This document shows positions 18,377 to 27,350 of a DNA stretch of 64,000 nucleotides, one piece after another (positions within the stretch are counted from its first letter, which is position 1; each line of letters opens with the position of its first letter). Made by a program: the position numbers and the translations under genes. The notes beneath the pieces were generated by a model. It was not told the origin of the DNA, made no database searches, and saw nothing but the letters and a program-made list of their open reading frames with translations. Source of the stretch: Paractinoplanes rishiriensis (GTDB taxonomy: Bacteria > Actinomycetota > Actinomycetes > Mycobacteriales > Micromonosporaceae); contig NZ_BOMV01000071.1 of the NCBI RefSeq assembly GCF_016862375.1, positions 62,001 through 126,000 of the forward strand. The letters run 5' to 3'.

Positions 18377-19459
18377 ATGGGTATGGACCTGGGCAGCGTC
18401 GAGTTCTATTGCGGTCCGCCGGTGCTGGGCGGCCCGGACGACCTGGATCGGACCATTCGCGAGTTCATCGAGGGCGCGACCAGCACGCTGCAGATAGCGG
18501 TGCAGGAACTCGACTCCCGGCCGATCGCGACGGCGATACTGGCGGCGAAGGCGAGAAAGGTACGCGTCCAGGTCATTCTCGAGGGCGATTACCTGTCCGA
18601 GGAGAAACCGCTCGCCGACCCGTGGACGCTGGCCGGCGAAAATGAGGGAAACCGGGTGATCCACGCGGCCCTGCTCCGAGCCGGAATCGACCTGATCACC
18701 GACCTGAACCCGAAAATCTTCCACCAGAAATTCATCGTACGGGACTCCGGAAAACCAACGGCCGCGGTGCTGACCGGCTCGGCAAACTTCACCGGCACCG
18801 ACACCGGGACAGCGACGCCGGGCACCAACCTGAACCACGTGGTGATCCTGCACGGCCAGCGGGCGACGGGGCTCTATCAGGACGAGTTCGACTCGCTGCG
18901 CAGCGGCACCTTCGGCGCGTTGCGCGAGCGGCATTCACCGCGACCGGCGGAGTTCCGGCTGGGTGCCATCCGGGTGAAGCCCGTCTTCGCGCCGGACCAG
19001 GGCCCGGAGATGGAAATAATGAAGCAGATGCTGAAGGCGAAGGAACACGTCGACTTCGCCATGTTCACCTTCGCCCAGTCCTCCGGAATCGACGACACCA
19101 TGGCCTGGTTGCTGCGCGGCGGCATTCCGGTGCGGGGCGTGCTCGACCGTGGGCAGGGCGCCCAGAAATGGGCCGCGACGTCCGAGTTGAAGGCCGCCGG
19201 GGCGCAACTGTTCGTGAACGCCCCGGGGAACGGGGTGCGCAAGGTCCACCACAAGCTGATGGTCATCGATCAGCGGCTGGTGATCGCGGGGAGTTTCAAT
19301 TACACCTCGCCGGCGGCCATGCTCAACGACGAGAACATCGTGATTCTGGGGGATCTCGAAGAAACCGACCCTGTCGCTGAAGGCGCCCAGCAGAAGCTTG
19401 CCGCCTATGCGCTGGGGGAGATTGATCGGATCATCTCCACTCTTTGCCGGCCTGCCTGA
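18377..19459 (+). CDS. Phospholipase D-like protein with two HKD motifs
   Basis: A 360-residue PLD-superfamily protein. Both catalytic motifs are present: HQKFIVRDS followed by GSANFT (near residue 116), and HHKLMVIDQ followed by GSFNYT (near 291). I see no signal peptide or membrane segment, so it is probably cytoplasmic, which suggests a nuclease or phosphodiesterase rather than a secreted lipase. Lysine codons and A/T are more frequent than in its neighbours. It stands alone after the second cyclase gene. The exact substrate is unknown. Confidence 0.85.
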   Translation: MGMDLGSVEFYCGPPVLGGPDDLDRTIREFIEGATSTLQIAVQELDSRPIATAILAAKARKVRVQVILEGDYLSEEKPLADPWTLAGENEGNRVIHAALLRAGIDLITDLNPKIFHQKFIVRDSGKPTAAVLTGSANFTGTDTGTATPGTNLNHVVILHGQRATGLYQDEFDSLRSGTFGALRERHSPRPAEFRLGAIRVKPVFAPDQGPEMEIMKQMLKAKEHVDFAMFTFAQSSGIDDTMAWLLRGGIPVRGVLDRGQGAQKWAATSELKAAGAQLFVNAPGNGVRKVHHKLMVIDQRLVIAGSFNYTSPAAMLNDENIVILGDLEETDPVAEGAQQKLAAYALGEIDRIISTLCRPA

Positions 19460-19722
19460 TTCTTGCGGTTGGTCGCTCCAGCCCGCCGGGCCCCGCGCCC
19501 CGCCGGGCGCGATCTTCGCGGCCCACCTCGCCCACCGGCGCGAAAATATTGATGCTTGCGCCGAGTGGTTGGTGATGGAAACCTATTGGCACGAGCGCTG
19601 AGTTCCTGCCTGCCGGGTGGGATCTCGGTGACCGCGAGACCCCACCGCGGCCGGAGATGCCGCGCTCGCCGCGCCGATCCACGGTTCATGGCATGGATCG
19701 AACCGTCACCCACGGAGGAACG

Positions 19723-20898
19723 ATGACCACCCGCCGTAACCTGCTCGTGGCCGCGCTCGCCACCGGGATCGTCGTGCCGCTCGGTGCCGGCCGCGCCTCG
19801 GCGGCACCGGACCGGGCCGGCCTTCCCCGGCTCACGTTGCCCCGGCCCACTGGGCCGCATCGGATCGGCAGCGTGGCGCTGCATCTCGTGGACCGGTCGC
19901 GGCCGGATCCGGTCGCCGGGGCCGGGCACCACCGTTCGCTGATGGCCACCGTCTGTTATCCGGCCGCCCGGGACGACCGGCGCTATCCGGCGGCGCCGTG
20001 GTTGTCCGCCGCCGCGACGCACGCGCTGCTCGTCGGCAACGAGTTTCCGGCGGATGTGGTGGCGGCGCCGCTCACCGCCGGGCAGGTGGGCGCCCCGGTG
20101 CTCCGCGACTCCGGGCGGCGGCCGGTGATCGTCTACTCGCACGGGAACAACAGCCATCGCGGCGAAGCCACGATTGTGGTGCAGCAGCTGGTCAGTCACG
20201 GCTACGTCGTGGTTTCGATCGATCACACGTACGACGCGTACAGCGAGCTCTCGAACGGCCGGCTCACCGTGCCCGAGGACGAGCTCGAGTTCACGCCCTG
20301 GGACTCGGCGTACGACATGCGCTTTTTGCTTGATCGCCTGGAGGATCTCGCCGCGGGACGCAACCCGGACGCCGGGCGCCGCCAACTGCCCGCCGGCCTG
20401 GGCGCCGTGCTCGATCTGCGGCGCATCGGCATGGCCGGCTGGTCGAAGGGCGCCACCTCGACCGCCATCGTGCTGAACCAGGACCGGCGCGTGCGGGCCG
20501 GCCTGGCGCTCGACGGGCCGATGCAGGCGGTTCCCCCGCCGGACGTGGTCGACCGGCCGTTCATGATGATGACCGCCGAGTTCACCCGGGTCGCCGAGCC
20601 GAGCGTCGAGGACTTCTGGAGGCACTACCTGACCGGCTGGAAGCTCAACGTGCAGGCGGACGGCGCGGCGCACTCGTCGTACTGCGATCACCAGTGGCTG
20701 CTCCCCCAGCTGGCACAGGCCATCGGCATGAGCGACGAGGAACTCGCGGGCTGGGTCGGCACCCTCGACCCGGGCCGCGGGGTGCGCATCCAGCAGGCGT
20801 ACCCCCTCGCATTTTTCGACCTGCACCTGCGCAACCGGCGGCAGCGCCTGCTGGAAGGACCCAGCGCGGCCTTCCCGGAAGTTCAGTTCCTGCCCTGA
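19723..20898 (+). CDS. Secreted alpha/beta hydrolase (PAF-acetylhydrolase / chlorophyllase-like)
   Basis: A 391-residue exported esterase-like enzyme. The ATG at 19723 follows GGAGGAA and opens a probable Tat or Sec signal (MTTRRNLLVAALATGI, cleavage near SAA-AP). The fold shows RPVIVYSHGNNSHRGE (oxyanion region), the nucleophile elbow MAGWSKGATS (GWSKG) and a C-terminal His in AAHSSYCDH. The order resembles platelet-activating-factor acetylhydrolase II-type lipases and the actinomycete lipase/cutinase-like families. Substrate is not assignable. It is a single gene with 260 bases of empty sequence before it. Confidence 0.82.
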   Translation: MTTRRNLLVAALATGIVVPLGAGRASAAPDRAGLPRLTLPRPTGPHRIGSVALHLVDRSRPDPVAGAGHHRSLMATVCYPAARDDRRYPAAPWLSAAATHALLVGNEFPADVVAAPLTAGQVGAPVLRDSGRRPVIVYSHGNNSHRGEATIVVQQLVSHGYVVVSIDHTYDAYSELSNGRLTVPEDELEFTPWDSAYDMRFLLDRLEDLAAGRNPDAGRRQLPAGLGAVLDLRRIGMAGWSKGATSTAIVLNQDRRVRAGLALDGPMQAVPPPDVVDRPFMMMTAEFTRVAEPSVEDFWRHYLTGWKLNVQADGAAHSSYCDHQWLLPQLAQAIGMSDEELAGWVGTLDPGRGVRIQQAYPLAFFDLHLRNRRQRLLEGPSAAFPEVQFLP

Positions 20899-20938
20899 TA
20901 GCCCTCAAGCAACGTGTGCTCGCAGCCGTTGATAGGGG

Positions 20939-22414
20939 GTGTCACGACTACGGCTGCAGTTGCTGACGGTCACGGCGGTGGCCCTCGGCTATCAGGGTCT
21001 CGTGCCCTGGCTGCCGCTGGGCGCCGGGCGCGGCCTGTCGGACGCCCTGATCGCCGTAATGGCCGGCGTGGGCGCGACGAACTTCATCCGCCGGGTGCGC
21101 CGCACGGGGGGCCGCGTCCGGGCTGCCATGGTGGTCGGGTCCATCGCCACCGGCTTGTGGGCGATGGCCAACGCCGCCCTCCTGGCCGGCGAAATCGTGG
21201 CTCTACCCACCGTCACCACCGCTGCCGGCTTTCTCTCGGTCGGTGCCGCCTTGCTACTACCGGTGGGGGTGCATCTCCACGCCCCGGCGGTGCCCGGCGC
21301 CGAACGGCTCCGCGGCTTCCTCGACGTGGCCACCGTGTCCGGCGCGGTGTTCGCGTTGACCTGGCTGTATGTGCTCGCCCCGGCCCACGTCAACGCCAGC
21401 CAGGTGATGACAACCGAGTTCGCGGCCCTGTTGACGGCGCCAGAGGTACTGGCCGCGGCGTTGGCTTTGGTCACCATGTCTCGCGAGGTCAGCGCCCGGG
21501 CCGGCCAGGCACCGCGGGTGCTCGCCGCCGCGTCGACGGTGCTGGCCGCCACCGCCCTGATGGCTCTGCGCAACGCCGGCGACGGCAGTGACTGGTGGAC
21601 GGGCGGTGTGGGAGCCGGCTACGTCCTGGGCGCCGGGCTGGTCCTGGTTTCGAGCCGGCTCGAAATGGCCGGCGGCTCAGCGCCGGCGGCCGATACCCGG
21701 CTGCTGCGAGCGCTCGGCTGGAGCTTCCTGCCGTACGTGCCCGTTCTCCTCGCCGTCGTGGCGACCGCTCTTGAACAGGCGAACACCGGTGAGCTCAGCC
21801 CGGTGCTCGTCTGGGTCTTGCTGATCACGTTCAGCCTGGTGCTGTTGCGCCAGTTCCTCACGCTGTCCATCGTCGGCGGGCTGGCCCAGACTCTCCAACA
21901 GAAACAGGCCGAGTTGGCTCACCAGGCGCACCACGACCCGCTGACCGGCCTGCCCAACCGGGCCGCCTTCCACGTTCGCGGCATCGAGATGCTCGACAGG
22001 CACACCGACGGAGCGGTGCTGCTTCTCGACCTGGACGGCTTCAAACCGGTCAACGACCGCTTCGGGCACGCCGCCGGCGACGAGGTGCTGGTCGCGGTGG
22101 CCCGCCGGCTGACCGGCGCGGTCCGGCCCGGCGACCTGGCGGCCAGGCTGGGTGGCGACGAGTTCGCCCTGGTCCTCGCCGGGTCGGCGGACGAGGTCGC
22201 GGCCCAAGAGGTGGCCGGCCGCGTCCTGGGTGCGCTCGCCGAGCCCTTCACCCTCCTCGGCGGTGTGACGGTGTCGGTCGGCGGCAGCATCGGCCTGGCC
22301 ACCGGCCCCGGCACGCTGGACGACCTGCTGCGCCGCGCCGACACGGCCATGTACTCGGCCAAGGCCGCAGGCAAGGGTACGGTCCACATCGCAGCCGCCA
22401 CCGCCAGTAGGTGA
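20939..22414 (+). CDS. Membrane-bound diguanylate cyclase (GGDEF)
   Basis: A 491-residue protein with about eight predicted membrane helices (1-310) and a C-terminal GGDEF domain. The loop GGDEF is intact near residue 405 and an RPGD I-site lies five residues before it. DLDGFKPVNDRFGHAAGDE carries the metal ligands. Start is a GTG directly behind ATAGGGG. The layout is the same as that of the first cyclase (15.4 kb), but the N-terminal sequence is different, so this is not a recent duplicate. It is convergent with the PrsW-like gene. Confidence 0.9.
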   Translation: MSRLRLQLLTVTAVALGYQGLVPWLPLGAGRGLSDALIAVMAGVGATNFIRRVRRTGGRVRAAMVVGSIATGLWAMANAALLAGEIVALPTVTTAAGFLSVGAALLLPVGVHLHAPAVPGAERLRGFLDVATVSGAVFALTWLYVLAPAHVNASQVMTTEFAALLTAPEVLAAALALVTMSREVSARAGQAPRVLAAASTVLAATALMALRNAGDGSDWWTGGVGAGYVLGAGLVLVSSRLEMAGGSAPAADTRLLRALGWSFLPYVPVLLAVVATALEQANTGELSPVLVWVLLITFSLVLLRQFLTLSIVGGLAQTLQQKQAELAHQAHHDPLTGLPNRAAFHVRGIEMLDRHTDGAVLLLDLDGFKPVNDRFGHAAGDEVLVAVARRLTGAVRPGDLAARLGGDEFALVLAGSADEVAAQEVAGRVLGALAEPFTLLGGVTVSVGGSIGLATGPGTLDDLLRRADTAMYSAKAAGKGTVHIAAATASR

Positions 22415-22473
22415 CACGAACGGGGCCGGCGGCAAACGGGTCCCTTCCGCGCGGCGTCTACGCTGCCGGCGGT

Positions 22474-23619
22474 CTACACCGCCGCACGCAGCCGGGCCAG
22501 CTCGGCTCGGGCGTGCGCCACCCGGCCGTTGTCGGAGCCGCCGGCGATCGCGATCTCGTGCGCGAGATCGTTGGCGGCCTCGATCAGGTGCCGGCTGCGG
22601 CGACGGCTGTGCAGCCGCTTGCGGTACGCCTTGCGGTCCTTGCGCAGCCCGCTGACCGCGGTGAGCAGTTCCGGATCGAGCACGCCGGCCTCCTCCTCCG
22701 GTTCGAGCAGGTCGCGGATCCAGACCCGTTCCCGGCTCGCCGCATGCCGCAGCACCCAGAAAAGGGCGGCCAGTTCCACGACCACGAGCACCAGCATCAT
22801 CACGAAGTAGGCCGCCGAGCCCCCACTCAGACCGGACAGGTCGTCCCAGGTGAAGTGGAAGACCATGGCCATCAGCATCGCCAGCACACCGCGGACCACC
22901 CGGCGCTCGCCCGGCACGCGGCTGAGCACCCACATCAGCCCGGCACAGAAGATCGCGCTGAACAGTGCGTGCGACACGATCCCGAACAGGCCGCGCAGCA
23001 GGAAGATGTGGATCGACGCGCCGACCTGGTCGACGCCGAAGGCCGCCGCCGCGCCGTTGAACGCGTACAGGATGTCCTCGAAGACCTGGAAACCGAGTCC
23101 GATGAACGCGCCGATGATGAAGCCGTCGTAGGCGCTGCGGACCAGCCGGGGCGCCAGGGTGAGCAGCAGGACCAGGCCGAGCGCCTTGCCCCATTCCTCG
23201 TTGATCGGTGCGGTCAGGCCGGCGCCCCAGTCCGACGCGAACGACGTGCCGCCGATCTTGGCCCAGATCTCCAGCAGGGCGGAGTTGGCCGGCAACGCGA
23301 TCCAGAAAGTCGCGGCGACACCGCCCCAGACGAACCCGGCCGCGAGCAGCCCGGCCGGCTGCGATGTGTAACGGTTGTGCCGGCGCAGCAGAAGCAGCCA
23401 CGGTATGAGGTACAGACCGAACAGCAGCACGCCGCCGGCCAGGGCCGGCGCGTAGAACGCGGCGCGCGGCCCGAGGTAGTGCAGCATGCCGAACGCGCCG
23501 CCGCCGACGCCCAGCAGATAGACCCAGAACGCCAGGTTGTGCGGCTGGAAGAAGCGGAACGGCTGGCCCCAGCCGGACTCCTCGATCGCCGCCAGCTGCG
23601 CCTGCCTGGCCGCCGTCAT
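22474..23619 (-). CDS. PrsW-family intramembrane metalloprotease
   Basis: A 381-residue polytopic membrane protein of the PrsW/CAAX-protease-like superfamily. The signature residues occur in order: INEEWGKAL (EExxK-type), GLGFQVFEDI, IVSHALFSAI and MVFHFTWDDLSG. PrsW in Bacillus starts the cleavage of an anti-sigma factor, so a role in a membrane proteolysis cascade is possible. A basic cytoplasmic tail follows (KDRKAYRKRLHSRRRSR). Its ATG overlaps the stop of the upstream membrane protein by four bases, which implies a functional pair. Confidence 0.85.
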   Translation of the reverse strand: MTAARQAQLAAIEESGWGQPFRFFQPHNLAFWVYLLGVGGGAFGMLHYLGPRAAFYAPALAGGVLLFGLYLIPWLLLLRRHNRYTSQPAGLLAAGFVWGGVAATFWIALPANSALLEIWAKIGGTSFASDWGAGLTAPINEEWGKALGLVLLLTLAPRLVRSAYDGFIIGAFIGLGFQVFEDILYAFNGAAAAFGVDQVGASIHIFLLRGLFGIVSHALFSAIFCAGLMWVLSRVPGERRVVRGVLAMLMAMVFHFTWDDLSGLSGGSAAYFVMMLVLVVVELAALFWVLRHAASRERVWIRDLLEPEEEAGVLDPELLTAVSGLRKDRKAYRKRLHSRRRSRHLIEAANDLAHEIAIAGGSDNGRVAHARAELARLRAAV

Positions 23620-24254
23620 CGGTTCACCGCCGGCGTGATGCTGCGCACCAGTGCCGTCACTGCTTGCTGGAACCGCTCGAACTGCCCGGGAGCGGTGCGC
23701 ACGACCACCAGCAGCGCGGGCGCCTCGGCGACGGCCGGGCCGCTGCCGGTGGCCAGCTTGAACGCCACCTCCAGCCCGTCGCCGCCGGTCGACGTGCTGC
23801 TCTGTGCGACCCCGACCAGGCCCGAGTCGGTGGTCGCCGTGGTGCGCCCGCCGCCCAGCCCGCCCGGACGGTCGTCGCCCTCGGCCCGCTGAACCTGATC
23901 GAGGAACGCATCGGCCGAACCGGGGAACGACGCCACCTGGATGGCGATCGTCGCCCCGCCCGTCGCCAGTTGGACCGGCGACCCGCCGCCGGCCGCACCG
24001 ACCAGCGCGCCGGACTCGAGCTGCCAGCCCACCGGCGGCACGGCCGTCGCCCCACCGCCGAGATCGAGGACGTCGCCCGCCTTGATCGCGTTGTGCCACG
24101 GGATCGCGGCGCTCACCAGCGGCAGGCCGTAGATCAGTACCAGGGCGACAGTGAGGACGATCAACGCGGGCCGGAACGTGCGCCGGTCGAGCCCGAACAA
24201 GCGGTGCTCGACCGGCACCCAGTCGGGCGGAGACTCCTGCGCCTGCGTCGACAT
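23616..24254 (-). CDS. Single-pass membrane protein coupled to the PrsW-like protease
   Basis: A 212-residue protein of unknown function. One membrane helix lies near the N-terminus (LIVLTVALVLIYGLPLV, about 38-54) after a short cytoplasmic segment starting MSTQAQESPPDW. The remaining 155 residues are predicted outside the cell and are rich in G, A and T, with several GGG runs. The ATGA overlap with the PrsW-like gene suggests a fixed stoichiometry. By analogy with other membrane proteases the extracellular part could be a substrate, sensor or partner; that is inference. Confidence 0.75.
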   Translation of the reverse strand: MSTQAQESPPDWVPVEHRLFGLDRRTFRPALIVLTVALVLIYGLPLVSAAIPWHNAIKAGDVLDLGGGATAVPPVGWQLESGALVGAAGGGSPVQLATGGATIAIQVASFPGSADAFLDQVQRAEGDDRPGGLGGGRTTATTDSGLVGVAQSSTSTGGDGLEVAFKLATGSGPAVAEAPALLVVVRTAPGQFERFQQAVTALVRSITPAVNR

Positions 24255-24459
24255 CCGTGGCCCCCAACGGCAGCGCCGATGTGAATGAGGCCCCAGCCTG
24301 GCACCGGGCCGATCAGGGGTGCAAGTGCCGATGGTCATGGGTCCGGTACGCCATGTCACATGGAAAAATTCCCCGCAGGGATGTCGGATCCGGGCCGGGT
24401 CGTTCGTAGCACAGGTACAGGCGGCCGGACGAGGCCGCCGGGACAAGGGAGTTCACCGA

Positions 24460-24834
24460 ATGACGCGGTACCTGATCTCGTTCAACGAGGGCGCGATGGA
24501 CCACATCTCCGACGGCGACCTGCCGGACGTCGGCAAGGCCGCGCACGCGGTGATCCAGGAGGCCGTGGACGCCGGCGTGTTCGTGTTCGGCGGCGGGCTG
24601 CAGCGGCAGCAGGCGAGCGTCGTGGCCACCGACGGGCTGGTCACCGACGGGCCCTACCCGGAGACCAAGGAGGTCATCGGCGGGTTCGTCGTCCTCGATC
24701 TGGCCTCCCGCGAGGAGGCGCTGCCGTGGGCGGCCAAAATTGCCGCCGCCTGCCGCTGCGCACAGGAGGTCCGGGAGATCATGGACGACCCGGGGCTCGA
24801 CGAGATGCTCCGCCCGCCCGGCCGGCAGGGCTAG
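24460..24834 (+). CDS. YCII-related (DGPF-type) domain protein
   Basis: A 124-residue protein of the YCII-related superfamily, a small alpha/beta dimer often encoded near ECF sigma factors in actinomycetes. The conserved TDGPYPETKEVIGGFVVLDL block is clear. The ATG at 24460 is preceded by AAGGGAG. Function in the family is mostly unknown; a few members act as dehydrochlorinases. No sigma factor gene lies beside this copy. Confidence 0.85.
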   Translation: MTRYLISFNEGAMDHISDGDLPDVGKAAHAVIQEAVDAGVFVFGGGLQRQQASVVATDGLVTDGPYPETKEVIGGFVVLDLASREEALPWAAKIAAACRCAQEVREIMDDPGLDEMLRPPGRQG

Positions 24835-24841
24835 ACACGAA

Positions 24842-24873
24842 CCGGCCCAGGACGCCGGGGCGTCCTGGGCCGG
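24842..24873. terminator. Bidirectional terminator hairpin
   Basis: CCGGCCCAGGACGCC pairs perfectly with its reverse complement at 24859-24873 around a very short loop. It lies between the stops of two convergent genes (YCII protein and LPMO) and can serve both. Confidence 0.75.
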
Positions 24874-24886
24874 AAAGCGGTACCGA

Positions 24887-25555
24887 TCAGGAGAACACCA
24901 CGTCGCTGCACCACATGTAGGCCTGGTCGAGGTGCGAGGCCTGCCAGATGACGAAGACGATGTGCTGTCCGGTGTAGCCCGACGTCGACACGTTGAACGT
25001 GATGTCGGTCGCCGGGGCGTACCGGCCGGTCTGCGTGATGAAGTCCAGGTTGCCCCAGCCGAGACGCTGCGTCTTGGGGTCGTACCCGTTCTTGCTCACG
25101 TAGACCCGGAAGTAGTCAGCACCGTGACTCGCCTGGTCGTACAGGTGGATCTGGAAGTTGCTGCTGACCGTGGTCGTCTTCCAGTCCCCGGGCGTGTTCA
25201 GGCTGTTGTTCCGGGCCAGGTTGTTGCTGCACAGCGTGCCGTCGGGGGTCGAGCCCTGGAAGTTGGCGCCCAGGCCGTCCCGCAGCGCGCTCATCCAGTT
25301 CCACATCGTGTCGGCGTTGGCCTGGAAGGCCTGGTAACACATCGGGTCTTGTTGCTGCAACGCCGGGCTGGTGTGGTTGCTGCCCCAGGTCTTCCAGCAC
25401 TGGTAGGCCCGGGTGGCCGGGCCGACGATGGTGCCGTGGGCCTGGGCCGAACCGGGCACAGCGAGCGCGCCGGCCATCATGGTGAGCAGCAGGACAAGCG
25501 CTCGGAGGGCTGGCCGGGATCCCCTACGGGATTGATCGGGCTTGTGTGAACGCAC
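24887..25555 (-). CDS. AA10 lytic polysaccharide monooxygenase (chitin/cellulose-binding), secreted
   Basis: A 222-residue copper-dependent LPMO that cleaves crystalline chitin or cellulose oxidatively. The GTG start at 25555 is preferred because GGAGGAT lies five bases before it. The signal peptide ends at AQA, leaving the obligatory N-terminal copper histidine (HGTIVGPATRAYQCW). The second histidine is probably in DQASHGADYF. Cysteines (YQCW, MCYQ, TLCSN, MWCSDV) can form the usual disulphides, and SHLDQAYMWCSDV is a typical AA10 ending. There is no extra carbohydrate-binding module. The CebR-type box upstream favours cellulose as substrate and cello-oligosaccharides as inducer. Confidence 0.93.
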   Translation of the reverse strand: MRSHKPDQSRRGSRPALRALVLLLTMMAGALAVPGSAQAHGTIVGPATRAYQCWKTWGSNHTSPALQQQDPMCYQAFQANADTMWNWMSALRDGLGANFQGSTPDGTLCSNNLARNNSLNTPGDWKTTTVSSNFQIHLYDQASHGADYFRVYVSKNGYDPKTQRLGWGNLDFITQTGRYAPATDITFNVSTSGYTGQHIVFVIWQASHLDQAYMWCSDVVFS

Positions 25556-25591
25556 TGCAGATCCTCCGTTCCGCGCATTGACAATCTTGAA

Positions 25592-25605
25592 TGGGAGCGC
25601 TCCCA
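25592..25605. promoter_or_regulatory. CebR-type operator (TGGGAGCGCTCCCA)
   Basis: A perfect 14-base palindrome identical to the known CebR box, the binding site of the cellobiose/cellotriose-responsive LacI-family repressor of Streptomyces. It lies 37 bases upstream of the LPMO GTG. On the minus strand a TTGATA and a GACACT hexamer precede it with suitable spacing, placing the box over the transcription start. Confidence 0.85.
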
Positions 25606-25880
25606 CTAGTGTCGCAGCCACGGATCGAAATATCAATAATGAGCCATTTCAATTAGATCTGCGCAGGTAGGGCAGTGTGGGGGCGGTCTTGTCCGGGGCA
25701 AACCACGCAATCGCCCGCGTGCGTCCGGGAGCTCGGCCCGGCGGGGTCCACCTCCCCGAGTGGACCTTGCGCAGCGCCGGGCCGGATGTCAGAGGAACGG
25801 GCGACGCCGGTGTCCGGCAGGACCGCGAACCGGCCGGGTGCCGGCCCTCGACCGTCTGGTCGATAACGGACACTGGCCGG

Positions 25881-26229
25881 ATGCGAAATCTGTATGTGGT
25901 CACCCATCCCGAAGCCACCCACCACGTCGACGGCGTGGTCGGCGGGTGGTTCGACTCCGACCTCACCGACCGTGGCCGCAAGCACGCCGGGCAACGGCGA
26001 GGCGGAGGGCCGGCCGCAGGCGTGGCTGGACGAGCGCTTCCTACCGCCACCGGCCACCGGCGAGCGGTTGCGCCACGCCGACGGCGTGCCCGGCGCCGAG
26101 ACGAGGTGGGACCTGGCCGTGCGGGCGTACGCGGCGCTGCACCGCATCCTGCGCCACGCTGCGCGAGGACGACCGCCGCCACAGCCGCCAGATCATCTCC
26201 CTGAACGAGACCGGCCACCTGACCACTTG
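25881..26229 (+). pseudogene. Histidine phosphatase (phosphoglycerate-mutase-like), frame-broken and internally deleted
   Basis: Three pieces of one histidine-phosphatase protein lie in consecutive different frames. The first (from 25881) reads MRNLYVVTHPEATHHVDGVV and GGWFDSDLTDRGRKHA, a variant of the RHG-type start. The second (about 26000-26155) reads QAWLDERFLPPPATGERL and ETRWDLAVRAYAALHRIL. The third (about 26160-26229) reads TLREDDRRHSRQIISLNETG. The central block with the second catalytic histidine (usually VTHG) is missing between pieces two and three. Two frame changes plus this deletion make the gene non-functional. Confidence 0.82.
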
Positions 26230-26246
26230 ACGGTCCCCCGTCCTGG

Positions 26247-27257
26247 TCAGGCCGCGTCCGCCCGGAACAGCGTGGACAGCGCGCCCGGGAGCGGGGAACC
26301 ACGCGCCGGGATGTCGTCGGCCCGCGCCGGATCGGCCTGCCACAGCGACCCGTCCGCGGCGCCCTGCGCGGTCGCGAGCATCGACACGTACGCCGTCCGG
26401 ATCTGGAACTCGGTCTGCCCGGCCGGCAGGTCGGAGAGTTCCACCAGCAGCGAGGCACTGCCGAGGATCCCGTACGCGTTCCGCGCGATCCCCTCGTAGT
26501 CGCCGCCCGGATAGCGGGTCACGTTCGCCCGCGCCGTCCGGGTCATCGCGTCGTAGTTGTGCACCGCCAGCCGCCGCGACTCGGTGACCGCCGCACCCGG
26601 CGCCAGCGGGCTGGTCGGCCAGAGGATCGACGCGGTTGTCTCCTCGCCGTCGGGTTGCACGTACCGGCCCTGCATGTGGTAGTCGATCACGACCCGGGGA
26701 TGGGTGGCGTGCCAGTGGCGCAGCACCGCACGCGACTCCGGCACCGGGTTGTCCTCGATCGGCGTGAGCGGGTTGTGGAACCGGTTGATGTCGTAGCCGA
26801 CGCCCGGCTGGGCGTATTCGCCGGTGGCGCTCGGGTCGTGGTTGTAGCGCTGGTTGCGCACCGCACCGTCCGGGTTGGCCTGCACCACGACGTCGACCGT
26901 CACCCGGCTGCGCAGCCACCGGTGCCAGGGCGTGTCCGGCACCCCGAGGGTCCACAGCGCCCGCACCGCGGCCGGGGTGCCCAGCGGCTCGTCGCCGTGC
27001 TGCTGGGTCACCAGGAGCAGCCGGGTCCTGCCGTGCCCGAGGGTGGCCAGCCGCAGCGGCCGCCCCTCGTTGCTGCGCCCGACCACGCCGAGCCGCACCC
27101 GGCCGTCACTGGCTTTCGCGATCCGGCCGAGGGCCTTGGCCACCTCCTCCGGGCTGGGCCGCGCCGAGATGTCCGGCGGTGCCGCCTGGGCGGGAGCCGG
27201 CACCGCGATGAGGCCGGCGACGAGAAGTGCACTGCTGGCGACCATCTTCCATCTCAC
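26247..27257 (-). CDS. Secreted M14-family zinc carboxypeptidase
   Basis: A 336-residue exported metallocarboxypeptidase. The signal peptide is MRWKMVASSALLVAGL with cleavage near AQA-AP. Zinc ligands are H87 and E90 in QQHGDEPLG and the histidine of VIDYHMQG near residue 196. The catalytic glutamate is in LLVELSDLP near 281. Family members remove C-terminal residues from peptides or cleave peptidoglycan stems. The gene stands alone and is convergent with the phosphatase remnant. Confidence 0.88.
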   Translation of the reverse strand: MRWKMVASSALLVAGLIAVPAPAQAAPPDISARPSPEEVAKALGRIAKASDGRVRLGVVGRSNEGRPLRLATLGHGRTRLLLVTQQHGDEPLGTPAAVRALWTLGVPDTPWHRWLRSRVTVDVVVQANPDGAVRNQRYNHDPSATGEYAQPGVGYDINRFHNPLTPIEDNPVPESRAVLRHWHATHPRVVIDYHMQGRYVQPDGEETTASILWPTSPLAPGAAVTESRRLAVHNYDAMTRTARANVTRYPGGDYEGIARNAYGILGSASLLVELSDLPAGQTEFQIRTAYVSMLATAQGAADGSLWQADPARADDIPARGSPLPGALSTLFRADAA

Positions 27258-27350
27258 GTGCCGACCCCCTGATCGAGTGACGTCAATGTCACGGACAGTC
27301 TAATAGGCTGGCCACCTGAGGGCAGGCACACGAGGAAGGGAGGTGCCGCC

